Shown one piece after another: positions 1 to 9,259 of a stretch of DNA of 44,977 nucleotides. The stretch lies in contig JAJTWZ010000035.1 of NCBI GenBank assembly GCA_021463145.1, positions 1 through 44,977 on the forward strand, written 5' to 3'. The translations under genes were made by a program, and so were the position numbers. Origin of the DNA: Blastocatellia bacterium. GTDB lineage: Bacteria; Acidobacteriota; Blastocatellia; UBA7656; JADIYM01. The notes under the pieces are model-generated. The model saw only the letters and a program-made list of their open reading frames with translations, ran no database searches and was not told where the DNA came from. The first letter of the stretch is position 1. Each line of letters begins with the position of its first letter.

Positions 1-74
1 GGCGCTTCACGCCGCACTCCAAGGCGCTTCACGCCGCACTCCAAGGCGCTTCACGCCGCACTCCAAGGCGCTTC
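1..74. repeat. 22-bp tandem repeat, three copies plus a partial fourth
   Basis: Three identical 22-base units, each beginning GGCGCTTCACGCCGC, lie at 1-22, 23-44 and 45-66. A fourth breaks off after eight bases at 74. The array starts at the window edge, so its true length is unknown. It sits 13 bases past the purQ stop codon, between purQ and whatever follows. No open frame uses it. Identical copies suggest recent expansion or active homogenisation. Confidence 0.9.
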
Positions 75-87
75 GCGCAGGCGATCG

Positions 88-795
88 TTACGACGCTTTG
101 GCGAGCTCGGCGAGCGCGGCCGCAAGCGACGTGAAAACGCCGCGGCCGTCCGCCGATCCGAGCGCCTCCTCACTTGCCCGCTCCGGGTGCGGCATCATCC
201 CGAGCACGTTCCCTCGATCGTTTACGATCCCGGCAATGTTGTTGCGCGAACCGTTCGGATTCGACTCGGGGGTCGGATCGCCCTTCGAATCGACGTAACG
301 GAACAGCACCTGGCCCTCGCCCTCCAGCCTGGCCAGCGTCTCGTCGTCGCAGAAGTAGTTACCGTCGCCGTGCGCGATCGGAATCGACAGCACCTGGCCT
401 CGCTCGTAGTCGCGCGTGTACACCGTGTCGGTTCTCTCGACGCGAAGGTTCACGTGACGGCACGCGAACGCAAGGCTCGCGTTTCGCAACAGCGCGCCCG
501 GCAATAGCCCCGACTCGCACAGGATCTGGAATCCGTTGCAGATGCCGATGACGATCCCGCCATGGTTTGCGAATCCGACGACCGACCGCATTACCGGCGA
601 CATACTCGCTATCGCGCCGGTGCGCAGATAGTCGCCGTACGAGAACCCTCCCGGCAGCACTATGCAGTCGAAACCGTCCAGGTTCGAATCGCGATGCCAA
701 ATGAAGTCGACCGGCTGGCCGATCACCTTACTGATGACGTGATAGGCATCGTGGTCGCAGTTGGACCCGGGAAAGACGACGACTCCGAATTTCAT
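88..795 (-). CDS. purQ: phosphoribosylformylglycinamidine synthase, glutaminase subunit PurQ
   Basis: This is the glutamine amidotransferase subunit of FGAM synthase, step four of purine synthesis in the cytoplasm. It frees ammonia from glutamine for the PurL subunit, with PurS as the bridging subunit. The 235 residues match the class I amidotransferase fold of small PurQ proteins. The nucleophile elbow is GICNGFQ with Cys86, and the catalytic His/Glu pair lies in the HPE motif near residues 203-205. The start overlaps the purS stop by four bases (ATGA), so translation is probably coupled. purL is not visible and would be expected past the left edge or elsewhere. The separate PurS/PurQ/PurL arrangement is typical of non-gammaproteobacteria. 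Confidence 0.97.
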   Translation of the reverse strand: MKFGVVVFPGSNCDHDAYHVISKVIGQPVDFIWHRDSNLDGFDCIVLPGGFSYGDYLRTGAIASMSPVMRSVVGFANHGGIVIGICNGFQILCESGLLPGALLRNASLAFACRHVNLRVERTDTVYTRDYERGQVLSIPIAHGDGNYFCDDETLARLEGEGQVLFRYVDSKGDPTPESNPNGSRNNIAGIVNDRGNVLGMMPHPERASEEALGSADGRGVFTSLAAALAELAKAS

Positions 796-1037
796 TCGTG
801 AATCTCCAGCCGGTAATCCTCGATGACCGGATTCGAAAGGATCTCGCGCGCGATACGATCGAGCTCGGCCCGAGCAGCCGCCGGTTCGAGCGCCGGAGCA
901 ACCTCGATCTCGAAATACTTGCCCTGCCGCACCGCCGCAATCGCGTCCGATCCGTTTGCCTCGATTGCGTGTTGGATGGCCTTCCCCTGCGGATCGAGCA
1001 CCCCGCGCTTCAACGTCACATAAACTTCGGCTTTCAT
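792..1037 (-). CDS. purS: phosphoribosylformylglycinamidine synthase subunit PurS
   Basis: PurS is the small bridging subunit of the three-part FGAM synthase; a dimer of it helps join PurQ to PurL. The 81-residue length is normal. The beginning ([18 protein letters not shown]) matches the family signature of a first beta strand followed by the DPQG turn, and the end ([11 protein letters not shown]) matches the conserved C-terminal strand. The gene lies 15 bases after purB and overlaps purQ by four bases, so the three form one transcription unit. An AGAGGA stretch just before the ATG can serve as ribosome binding site. Confidence 0.95.
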   Translation of the reverse strand: MKAEVYVTLKRGVLDPQGKAIQHAIEANGSDAIAAVRQGKYFEIEVAPALEPAAARAELDRIAREILSNPVIEDYRLEIHE

Positions 1038-1052
1038 AGTCCTCTCGTTCGA

Positions 1053-2375
1053 TCAGGCCGTTGCCGGCCCGAGTACCCGCTCAAAGATTCGATCCACGTT
1101 CCGGAGTTGCGTCCCGAGGTCGAATACCCGCTCGACCTCCTCGTTCGACATGTGCGCTGCAATCGCCGGGTCCTCGAGGACCAGTCCACGGAAGTCGCGG
1201 TCTTCGTCCCAGACCCGCATCGCGAGCGGCTGGACCATTGCGTATGCGTCCTCGCGACTCACTCCCTTTCGCGTCAGCTCGAGCAGCATCTGGCCGCTGA
1301 AAATCACGCCGCGCAAAGCGTTCAGGTTCTCGGCCATCCGTTCCGGAAACACGACGAGTCCTTCGACGAGCCAGGTAGTCTTCGCCAGCAGGTAGTCCGT
1401 CAGGATGCACGAATCCGGCAGGATCACGCGCTCAACCGACGAGTGCGAGATGTCGCGCTCGTGCCAGAGCGCGTTGTTTTCGATAGCCGGAACTACGTTG
1501 CCGCGCACGACCCGGGCCAGGCCGCAGATCTGCTCGCACACGACCGGATTGCGCTTGTGCGGCATCGCTGACGAGCCCTTCTGCCCCTTCCCGAACGGCT
1601 CCTGCGCTTCCCGGACCTCGGTACGTTGCAGGTGGCGCACCTCGAGCGCGATCTTCTCGAGCGACGAACACAGGATGGCGAGCGCCGAGACGAATTCGGC
1701 GTAACGGTCGCGCTGGACGACCTGCGTCGAGACCGGCGCCGCCGTCAGTCCAAGCCGCTCGCAGACCCGCTCCTCCACCTCCGGATCGAGGTGGGCGAAG
1801 GTCCCCACGGCGCCGCTGATCTTACCGGTGCTGACTGCCGCGACCGCGCTCTCGAGGCGCGAGATGGCTCGTTCGATCTCGGCGTACGAGACGAGAAGGA
1901 CGAGTCCGAAAGTGGTCGGCTCGGCGTGCACTCCGTGAGTGCGGCCGATCATTACCGTGTTCTTGTGCTCGATCGCGCGGCGACGCAGCGCCGCCGACAG
2001 ATCGCGGCAGCGTGAGAGCAACTGCTCGCCTGACGCCTTCAGCAGGAGGCCGTTTGCCGTGTCCACGACGTCCGAGGAGGTCAGTCCGTAATGCACGAAG
2101 CGGGACGGCTCGCCGACGCGCTCGGCAACGGCAGTTGTGAACGCGATCACGTCGTGGCGCGTGACGCGCTCTATCTCGAGCACGCGGGCGACGAAGGCAT
2201 CGTCGACGGGCGCAGCTGCGGTCCGTTCACGTATCACGGCCGCGTCGGCCGCCGGGATCGTTCCCATCTCAGCATGCACGTCACAGACGGCAACTTCGAC
2301 GTCGAGCCACGCCTGGAACCGCGCGACGTCGGTCCAGATGGCTCCCATTTCCGGCAGGGTGTAGCGTTCGATCAT
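1053..2375 (-). CDS. purB: adenylosuccinate lyase
   Basis: Adenylosuccinate lyase removes fumarate from SAICAR and from adenylosuccinate, acting twice in purine synthesis. The 440-residue protein carries the fumarase/aspartase superfamily signature [11 protein letters not shown] in its C-terminal half, the [11 protein letters not shown] block near residues 100-110, and [14 protein letters not shown] with the catalytic histidine region. Length is normal for the short bacterial PurB type. It is followed by purS and purQ and preceded by the metallo-hydrolase gene with a gap of 29 bases, so it belongs to the same minus-strand operon. Confidence 0.97.
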   Translation of the reverse strand: MIERYTLPEMGAIWTDVARFQAWLDVEVAVCDVHAEMGTIPAADAAVIRERTAAAPVDDAFVARVLEIERVTRHDVIAFTTAVAERVGEPSRFVHYGLTSSDVVDTANGLLLKASGEQLLSRCRDLSAALRRRAIEHKNTVMIGRTHGVHAEPTTFGLVLLVSYAEIERAISRLESAVAAVSTGKISGAVGTFAHLDPEVEERVCERLGLTAAPVSTQVVQRDRYAEFVSALAILCSSLEKIALEVRHLQRTEVREAQEPFGKGQKGSSAMPHKRNPVVCEQICGLARVVRGNVVPAIENNALWHERDISHSSVERVILPDSCILTDYLLAKTTWLVEGLVVFPERMAENLNALRGVIFSGQMLLELTRKGVSREDAYAMVQPLAMRVWDEDRDFRGLVLEDPAIAAHMSNEEVERVFDLGTQLRNVDRIFERVLGPATA

Positions 2376-2404
2376 CTCGGTTCAAACCGGCGTGCAGACG
2401 CCGT

Positions 2405-3199
2405 TCACATGTTGATCCACGGGCTCATGCCGTCAGGGTCGGCCGTGCTGACGCGCCGTTCCGCGTCGAACGAGAACAGCGGCCCGCGCTTCGAAAGCGC
2501 CTGCAACGCCGCAAGGCGCGCCACCTCGGGGTGATTGGTGTTCTTCGAAAGATGCGCGAGTACGACGTGGCTCGCACGGCCGTCGAACTCCTCGGCCAGG
2601 AATGCCGAGACGTGATCGTTCGACAGATGTCCGTGCTTCGACAGCACCCGCTGCTTGAGCGACCACGGATAATGCGGGCAGATCTTGAGCATCTCGACGT
2701 CGTGGTTCGACTCGAGGATGAGCACGTCGGCGCCACGGACACGGTCGCAGACGAGTTGCGTGATGTAACCGAGGTCGGTGACGAAGCCGATCTTCGCCCC
2801 GCCCGACTCGATGGTGAGCGCAAATGAATCGACCGCGTCGTGGGGCACCGCGAATGGATGAATGTCGAGCGATCCGATCTGGAAAGACTCGCTCGACTGA
2901 ACGTCCACGAACCGCATCTTCGATTCGAAGCGGCCGAACTGGCACGCCTCGCGCGTGCCCTCGGTAAGGTAGACGGGAATGTCGTTGCTTCGCGCAAAGA
3001 CGCTAACGCCTCGCGAGTGGTCTCCGTGCTCGTGGGTCACGACGATGCCGTCGATCGACGAGGGATCGATCCCCGCTTCAGTCAGACGCCGCGAGGCCTC
3101 GCGAGCCGACAGACCCACGTCGACGAGAATGCGCGTCTCGCCCGATTCGACATAGAGCACGTTGCCCGAACTCCCCGAACCGATGATGCGAACACGCAC
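2405..3199 (-). CDS. MBL-fold metallo-hydrolase, YycJ/WalJ type
   Basis: This 264-residue protein is a metallo-beta-lactamase-fold hydrolase. It shows the metal-binding THEHGDH motif near residues 55-61, the DVGLSAREASRRL block after the first strands, and later the GHLSNDH and LAHLSKNTNHP motifs characteristic of the YycJ (WalJ) branch. Members of that branch are cytoplasmic and have been linked to DNA 5'-exonuclease activity and cell-wall coordination in Firmicutes; the role here is not shown by the sequence. The gene starts 9 bases after the M16 peptidase stop and is followed by purB, which suggests co-transcription. Substrate is unassigned. Confidence 0.85.
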   Translation of the reverse strand: MRVRIIGSGSSGNVLYVESGETRILVDVGLSAREASRRLTEAGIDPSSIDGIVVTHEHGDHSRGVSVFARSNDIPVYLTEGTREACQFGRFESKMRFVDVQSSESFQIGSLDIHPFAVPHDAVDSFALTIESGGAKIGFVTDLGYITQLVCDRVRGADVLILESNHDVEMLKICPHYPWSLKQRVLSKHGHLSNDHVSAFLAEEFDGRASHVVLAHLSKNTNHPEVARLAALQALSKRGPLFSFDAERRVSTADPDGMSPWINM

Positions 3200-3208
3200 G
3201 CGATGACC

Positions 3209-4468
3209 TCAACAGGCGAGCATCCGGCGCTCGAGCTCGATGCCCTCGATGTCGCCGAGCGCGGCCATTGCGAGGCCGTCGGGTTCGAATATTTCGTTTG
3301 CCATGCGGGTAACGTCGTCGCACGTCACCGCATCGATGCTGGCCAGCACCTCGTCGACTGGGATCTGCCGGCCGTAAACGGTCTCGTGACGCGCGAGACG
3401 CGACATCCGATTGAACGTCGACTCGAGCGCTAGCACGGTAGAAACCTTGTACTGTTCCTTGGCGAAGCGCAGTTCGTCTTCGGTCGGTCCTTCCTTCTTG
3501 AGCGATCCGATCTCGCGGACGATGAGCTCGATGACTTCGGGCAGATTCCCGGGCGACGCCCCGGCGCCAATCGCGTGAACGCCGGTGTCGTTGAACGACT
3601 CGACCGACGAGTAGATGCCGTATACGAGTCCTCGCTCTTCCCTGATTCGCTGAAAGAGCCGCGAGCTCATTCCGTCGCCAAGGATGGCGCTCATGAGGTT
3701 CGCGGCGTAACGGTCAGGTGACGTCACGTTAGGGCAAGGCGATCCCAGCACCAGGTGCGCCTGCTCCAGTTCCGGCTTGGCGCGAAGCACGAAGGCGCTC
3801 GCGGTCCGCGGCGAAGAATCGTCGCCGTGGACCTGGTCGCGCTCGACGCCGCCAAGGAGTGGCTCGATCGCGCGCACGACCCTGGCGTGATCGAGATTCC
3901 CGGCCGCGGCTACGATCATTCCGCCGGCGCGATAGCGTGAGCTGTGGTAATCGGCGAGATCGTCGCGGCGAAGCGCGGCAACCGTTTCAAGCGTGCCGGC
4001 CACGGGCCGGCCGAACGAATGCCCCGGCCAGAAGTGCTCGGCGAAGATGTCATGGATGAGCTCGTCCGGCGTGTCCTCGACCATCTTTATCTCTTCGAGG
4101 ATGACCTGTCGCTCGCGCTCGATCTCGTCGGCGAGGAATGCGGGGCCGGTGAGCATATCGGCGATGAGGTCGATTGCCTGGCCCAGATGTTCGTCGAGGA
4201 CTCGCGTGTAGATGCAGGTCGTTTCCTGACCGGTCGAGGCGTTGAGGTTGCCGCCCTGACGATCGCCCTCGATTGCGATGTCGCGAGCCGACCTGCGGGA
4301 CGTTCCCTTGAAAATGGCGTGCTCGATGAAATGCGAGATGCCGTTGAGCTCGGCCGGTTCGTGCCTGGAGCCGGTTTCGATCCAGACGCCGATGCTAGCG
4401 GAGCGGACATGCGGCATCTGCTCGGTGACGATGCGGAGTCCGTTGTCGAGGCGGGTCGTCTGGATCAT
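3209..4468 (-). CDS. M16 family zinc peptidase (processing-peptidase type)
   Basis: The protein is a 419-residue single-unit M16 (pitrilysin-family) metallopeptidase. The inverted zinc motif is H46-F-I-E49-H50, and a third ligand glutamate is expected in LEEIKMVED about 75 residues later. The C-terminal half holds the usual inactive M16_C domain. A longer frame reaches back to 4684, but its extra 72 residues are arginine-rich and unlike the family. ATG at 4468 gives the standard start (MIQTTRLDNGLRIV). No signal peptide is seen, so a cytoplasmic role is likely. It heads the operon with the MBL hydrolase and purBSQ. Small bacterial M16 peptidases of this type are often paired with dut or pnp; neither is present here. 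Confidence 0.92.
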   Translation of the reverse strand: MIQTTRLDNGLRIVTEQMPHVRSASIGVWIETGSRHEPAELNGISHFIEHAIFKGTSRRSARDIAIEGDRQGGNLNASTGQETTCIYTRVLDEHLGQAIDLIADMLTGPAFLADEIERERQVILEEIKMVEDTPDELIHDIFAEHFWPGHSFGRPVAGTLETVAALRRDDLADYHSSRYRAGGMIVAAAGNLDHARVVRAIEPLLGGVERDQVHGDDSSPRTASAFVLRAKPELEQAHLVLGSPCPNVTSPDRYAANLMSAILGDGMSSRLFQRIREERGLVYGIYSSVESFNDTGVHAIGAGASPGNLPEVIELIVREIGSLKKEGPTEDELRFAKEQYKVSTVLALESTFNRMSRLARHETVYGRQIPVDEVLASIDAVTCDDVTRMANEIFEPDGLAMAALGDIEGIELERRMLAC

Positions 4469-4553
4469 GAGCACAACAGCGCGGTCCGGCGTCCGGCGCG
4501 GAACTGGCAACCGTAGCACGCGCCGTCGGGGGGCGACAAGCCGAGTCCATAAT

Positions 4554-4569
4554 TGAACACGGATGTTCA
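4554..4569. promoter_or_regulatory. 16-bp perfect palindrome upstream of the M16-purine operon
   Basis: TGAACA and TGTTCA arms flank a CGGA centre about 86 bases before the M16 start codon. A symmetric site of this size in a gap that should hold the operon promoter could be a repressor operator. The arms resemble a LexA box, but the spacing (GAAC, six bases, GTTC) is two bases longer than the Gram-positive LexA consensus. The regulator is not identified. Confidence 0.3.
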
Positions 4570-4584
4570 CCGGTCCCACTCCGC

Positions 4585-5082
4585 TTAGTGCTCGCCGGCA
4601 CCGATCCGCGAGCCTGGCAGCCGTCTCGATTTGCGGGCGAACGGAAGTTCGCGCACATCCTCCGGAAGCCGGCTGCCGGCGCATTCACGAATCGACTCGA
4701 GCATTCGAAGCCGGCGTTGGCCGCCCGTCTCGAACGCCTCAACGAGCGAGACATCGCACACTATCGAGATTGCCTCGATCGCCCTGGGTTAACCGCAGAC
4801 GGCCTCGGCCTCTTCGATGGTCCATCCGCCGCGAAACGCCGCGGGCAGGTCGAATGCATTTCGCGCTTCCCCAATGGGGCGCAGAAACACCCGCTTCCTC
4901 CACGGACCGTCGACGTGGTAGTCGACGGCCGGTACTGCCAGCCTGCACCAATCGAATCGGCCGCTGCGGGCAATGTCATTTCGCGGCGAGCGAATCCGCC
5001 AATCGCCGAACAAGGAGCGCAGCGCCCCACGAGGCCGGCCCGTCCAAGAGAACGCTTCCGCTGAAGTGCCCGCGAGGTTCAC
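4585..5082 (-). pseudogene. decayed minus-strand gene with an in-frame stop
   Basis: One minus-strand frame across this stretch has coding-like codon use, with mostly G or C in third positions and ordinary protein composition. It is interrupted by TAA at 4789-4791 and ends at TAA at 4585-4587. The upstream piece includes DGPWRKRVFLRPIGEAR and FRGGWTIEEAEAVCG. The downstream piece continues in the same frame with AIEAISIVCDVSLVEAF and RMLESIRECAG. No family is recognised. The 5' end is uncertain: GTG at 5082 is one option, and a second frame (ending 4976) also looks coding-like upstream, so an older frameshift is possible. Two very short genes are the alternative reading. Confidence 0.4.
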
Positions 5083-5138
5083 CGCATTGTGAAACCAGCG
5101 ACACGACGGGATCCCCGCTCCCGATCGACGCGGGCAGA

Positions 5139-5168
5139 TTGTCCCACCACGAGCCGGGCCGGTATCCT
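5139..5168 (+). promoter_or_regulatory. possible sigma-70 promoter of folD
   Basis: TTGTCC at 5139-5144 and TATCCT at 5163-5168 are separated by 18 bases and lie about 65 bases before the chosen folD start. Each hexamer matches the consensus at four positions. The site falls inside the decayed minus-strand gene's upstream region, which supports that gene having lost its function. Confidence 0.35.
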
Positions 5169-5234
5169 GCGGCGACGGGCCGTACCGCTGCGGCGGCAGG
5201 ACCGGATTCAACAAGACACGGGGAGATGCCTGAA

Positions 5235-6155
5235 ATGGCCGAATTGCTCGATGGAAAGCGGATCGCGGACGAGATCCTGGGCGAAGTTCGCAGCGAGTTG
5301 CTCGCGACGGAGGCCGCGGGCCGCCGTCCGCCGGGACTTGCCGTCGTGCTGGTCGGCGGAGACCCCGCGTCACTCGTGTACGTTGGACTGAAGGTCAAGA
5401 AGTGCGCCGAAATCGGGTTTCATTCCGAGCGATACGACATGCCCGAGTCGACTACGACCGAGGAACTTCTCGAACTGATCGCGCGGTTGAACGCCAAGCA
5501 CGAGATCGACGGCATCCTCGTGCAGCTTCCGCTGCCGAAACACATACCCGAACAGAGAATCCTCGACGCGATAAGGCCTGAGAAGGACATCGACGGCTTT
5601 CATCCGATCAACGTAGGGCTGCTTTACCTCGGACAGGAGTCGCACGCATTGACGCCATGTACTCCGACCGGTGTCATCGAACTGCTCGAGCGATCGAGTG
5701 TTCCGATCGAGGGCGCGAGCGCGGTCGTCATCGGCCGGTCGGCGATCGTCGGCAAGCCGATGGCGTCACTGCTCATCAACCGCAGCGCGACCGTCACTGT
5801 CTGTCATTCGCGAACCGTGGACTTGCCTGGCGTCTGCCGGAATGCCGACATCCTAGTCGCGGCGATTGGAAAGCCGGCGTTCGTAACGGATGCCTTCATC
5901 AAGCCAGGCGCGACCGTCGTCGACGTAGGGATCAATGCGGTCACCGATCCATCGTTCGTGCGGACGGTGTTCGGAGAAGACGAGAAGCGGCTTGCGGCGA
6001 TCGAGAAACGTGGACAGACGATTGTCGGCGACGTGCATCCGCGACTTGCAGAGCCGGTCGCGGGACGGCTGACTCCTGTGCCAGGGGGCGTCGGACCGCT
6101 CACGATCGCGATGCTGATGAAAAACACGTACAAGGCATACCGCCTTGCCCTCTGA
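5235..6155 (+). CDS. folD: bifunctional methylene-THF dehydrogenase / methenyl-THF cyclohydrolase
   Basis: FolD interconverts 5,10-methylene-THF, methenyl-THF and 10-formyl-THF in the cytoplasm, using NADP. The 306-residue protein shows YVGLKVKKCAEIGF with the catalytic lysine, QLPLPKH, the nucleotide-binding GRSAIVGKPMA block and the C-terminal PVPGGVGPLT signature. ATG at 5226 is three codons upstream, but GGGGAG at 5220-5225 sits directly against it and nine bases before the ATG at 5235, so 5235 is the better start. The frame is open back to 4563 without folD-like sequence. The product supplies formyl groups for purine synthesis, which fits the neighbouring pur genes. Confidence 0.96.
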   Translation: MAELLDGKRIADEILGEVRSELLATEAAGRRPPGLAVVLVGGDPASLVYVGLKVKKCAEIGFHSERYDMPESTTTEELLELIARLNAKHEIDGILVQLPLPKHIPEQRILDAIRPEKDIDGFHPINVGLLYLGQESHALTPCTPTGVIELLERSSVPIEGASAVVIGRSAIVGKPMASLLINRSATVTVCHSRTVDLPGVCRNADILVAAIGKPAFVTDAFIKPGATVVDVGINAVTDPSFVRTVFGEDEKRLAAIEKRGQTIVGDVHPRLAEPVAGRLTPVPGGVGPLTIAMLMKNTYKAYRLAL

Positions 6156-6188
6156 GGACTTCCGCGTGGCCTTCACCGGCAACTCGCG

Positions 6189-6848
6189 ATGTTGGCCGTA
6201 GGACTCACCGGCGGCATCGCCGTAGGGAAGACGACGGTGATGCGCACGTTCGCCGAGCTCGGCGCCGTGTGCATCGACGCCGATGCCATTGCGCGACTGG
6301 TCGTCGAGCCCGGGCGGCCGGCGCTTGCCGAGGTGGTTGCCAGATTTGGACCGGGTCTCTTGCGAGTCGACGGGACGCTCGATCGCGAGGCGCTTGGGCG
6401 GATCGTGTTCGCGGACGCGGACAAGCGCCACGAGCTCGAGGCGATCCTCCATCCTCCGATCGTCGCCGAGCAGGACCGCCTCATCGCGGCCGCCGCCGTC
6501 GAAGATCCCGATGCGATCGTCATCGTCGACGCGGCGCTTATGATCGAGTCTGGTGGATATGCGCGGTTCGACGAACTGATCGTCGTTCACTGCTTGCCGG
6601 CGATCCAACGCGAGCGGCTGATGGCGAGGAGCGGAATGACGGCCGAGGAAGCTGACCGCCGAATCGCAGCGCAGATGCCCCAGAACGAGAAGCTGACATA
6701 TGCGACTCGTACGATAGACACGAGCGGGACGCTCGATGAAACTCGTTACCGCACCGAGGCCGTGTGGCGTGAGCTGAGTGAACGAGCAAGCGCCTCGAAG
6801 GAAAGGACCGTTGGTGAGACGGACCTGACGGATCGGGACGGATCCTAG
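6189..6848 (+). CDS. coaE: dephospho-CoA kinase
   Basis: CoaE phosphorylates the ribose 3'-hydroxyl of dephospho-CoA with ATP, the last step of CoA synthesis. The 219-residue protein has the P-loop GLTGGIAVGKTT at residues 6-17, the DADAIAR acceptor-binding motif and LHPPIVAEQDRL typical of the family. It begins 33 bases after folD and is likely co-transcribed. The last dozen residues (ending TDLTDRDGS) extend past the normal CoaE C-terminus and are encoded by one arm of a long inverted repeat, so the stop may have shifted into a terminator or repeat. Confidence 0.93.
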   Translation: MLAVGLTGGIAVGKTTVMRTFAELGAVCIDADAIARLVVEPGRPALAEVVARFGPGLLRVDGTLDREALGRIVFADADKRHELEAILHPPIVAEQDRLIAAAAVEDPDAIVIVDAALMIESGGYARFDELIVVHCLPAIQRERLMARSGMTAEEADRRIAAQMPQNEKLTYATRTIDTSGTLDETRYRTEAVWRELSERASASKERTVGETDLTDRDGS

Positions 6849-6881
6849 GTCCGAGCGGCTCGGACCCGTCAGTTCCGTCTC
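6816..6881. repeat. nested inverted repeat at the end of coaE
   Basis: Outer arms at 6816-6831 and 6866-6881 (16 bases, one mismatch) enclose an inner perfect hairpin at 6848-6866 with 8-base arms GGTCCGAG/CTCGGACC and a three-base loop. The left arm is inside coaE and supplies its last codons. The structure could end the folD-coaE transcript, but no T-run follows, so it is not a standard intrinsic terminator. A REP-like element is the other option. Confidence 0.7.
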
Positions 6882-6972
6882 ATCCGTTGTCCCTCTCCCC
6901 GTTTGGCCCGCGTTGCCCCGTCGAAACCAACGTGGTACTTGTCCGTAGACTCGGCATCCGGGAACTCGGCCC

Positions 6973-7965
<993 letters not shown>

Positions 7966-7972
7966 GTCTCCG

Positions 7973-9049
7973 ATGAACGAATCGCTCATCGCCCTCGAGA
8001 ACCTGAAGGTCCATTTCGACCTCTCGCGGCGAGGTCTTGTCGCGCGCGCAACGGGTCGCGCCGCCGAACGGATCGTCAAGGCGGTCGACGGCGTCACGCT
8101 GGACATCCGGAAAGGAGAGACGCTCGGGCTCGTCGGCGAGTCCGGATGCGGCAAGTCGACGACCGGTCGCGCGATTCTGCAGCTCGTACGGCCGACGTCG
8201 GGCAGCGTGCGATTCGCCGGAACCGACCTTGTGACATTGCCGGAGCGCGAGATGAAGCAGCATCGCCGGCGGCTGCAGATGATCTTTCAGAATCCGTATG
8301 CTTCGTTGAATCCGCGGATGACGGTCGGCTCGATCATTGCGGAGCCGATGCGGAACTTCAGGCTCGGCTTCGACGATCGACAGGCATCGGTCCGCACGCA
8401 GGAACTTATGAACGTGGTCGGACTCGACCCGCGGTATGTGAAGCGGTATCCGCACGAGTTTTCGGGTGGACAGCGCCAGCGAATCGGCATTGCGCGGGCG
8501 CTCGCGGCCGATCCCCGGTTCATAGTTGCGGACGAGCCGATCTCGGCGCTCGACGTTTCGATACAGGCGCAGATAATGAACCTGCTCGCCGACCTGCAGG
8601 AGCGGTTCGAGTTGACCTATCTCTTCATCTCGCACGATCTGCGCGCGGTCCGCCACGTGAGCGATCGCGTCGCGGTGATGTATCTCGGCAGAATCGTGGA
8701 GCTGGCGAATGCGACGGACATTTATTCGCGGCAGATTCATCCGTACACGAAGGCGTTGATCTCGGCGGTGCCGGTAGCGGATCCGAAGCTCGAGAAGCAG
8801 CGGAAGCGGGTCGTGCTTCAGGGCGACGTGCCATCGCCGATCAATCCCCCCACGGGCTGCCAGTTCCACACGAGGTGCCCGTTTGCGATCGCGGCGTGTT
8901 CGCGCGTCGTGCCGGCGATGACCGAGATCCAGCCGCAGCATTTCGCGTCGTGCATCCGGGTATCGCCGGAGCACCCGGACGTCGAGGCCGTCGCCGCGAT
9001 GCCAGGCGACAAGCACTTCGCACCGGACGATCGGAGCCTGGAGAAATAG
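7973..9049 (+). CDS. oligopeptide/dipeptide ABC transporter ATPase, OppF/DppF type
   Basis: This is the second ATPase of the peptide-transporter pair, 358 residues. It has Walker [11 protein letters not shown]-loop [11 protein letters not shown], signature [15 protein letters not shown], Walker [13 protein letters not shown] and H-loop SHDLR. The oligopeptide C-terminal region with [14 protein letters not shown] is present. An insertion after the first strand ([24 protein letters not shown]) is usual for OppF compared with OppD. It starts seven bases after oppD. A tail of about 35 residues after the cysteine motif is poorly conserved in the family. Confidence 0.93.
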   Translation: MNESLIALENLKVHFDLSRRGLVARATGRAAERIVKAVDGVTLDIRKGETLGLVGESGCGKSTTGRAILQLVRPTSGSVRFAGTDLVTLPEREMKQHRRRLQMIFQNPYASLNPRMTVGSIIAEPMRNFRLGFDDRQASVRTQELMNVVGLDPRYVKRYPHEFSGGQRQRIGIARALAADPRFIVADEPISALDVSIQAQIMNLLADLQERFELTYLFISHDLRAVRHVSDRVAVMYLGRIVELANATDIYSRQIHPYTKALISAVPVADPKLEKQRKRVVLQGDVPSPINPPTGCQFHTRCPFAIAACSRVVPAMTEIQPQHFASCIRVSPEHPDVEAVAAMPGDKHFAPDDRSLEK

Positions 9050-9087
9050 CGATCGGGTCGTCGTTCGATTCCGAAGCGGCGCACGGG

Positions 9088-9199
9088 CCGTCCGTGCGTA
9101 TCGGCCTCCGTCGTGTTCACGGACGGAACTACCCCGCCAGGCCGGCGGTGACTCCTGCGGGATCGGTGCATTTGGCCGACGCGCCGCCGGCCCCGCAGG
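9088..9199. repeat. hairpins between convergent oppF and gpx genes, one with pseudoknot order
   Basis: CCGTCCGTG at 9088-9096 pairs perfectly with 9118-9126. Next to it, GGCCGGCGG at 9140-9148 pairs with 9184-9192, while CCTGCGGG at 9154-9161 pairs with 9192-9199. The last two stems interleave (1-2-1'-2'), the order of an H-type pseudoknot, or they are mutually exclusive folds. The gap lies between convergent genes, so a shared terminator is the simplest role. No T-run is present. Confidence 0.5.
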
Positions 9200-9259
9200 C
9201 GGCGCTCCGACCCATCCGGCTTTCCGTCAGACCCGGAGTTGCCATTCCTGGCGCTCCAG

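Noticed and set aside
4554-4569. LexA/SOS box
   Set aside because: Spacing between GAAC and GTTC is six bases rather than four, and the downstream genes are not SOS genes.
4563-5234. N-terminal extension of folD of about 220 residues
   Set aside because: The frame is open but proline- and arginine-rich with no similarity to FolD, and a ribosome site fits ATG 5235.
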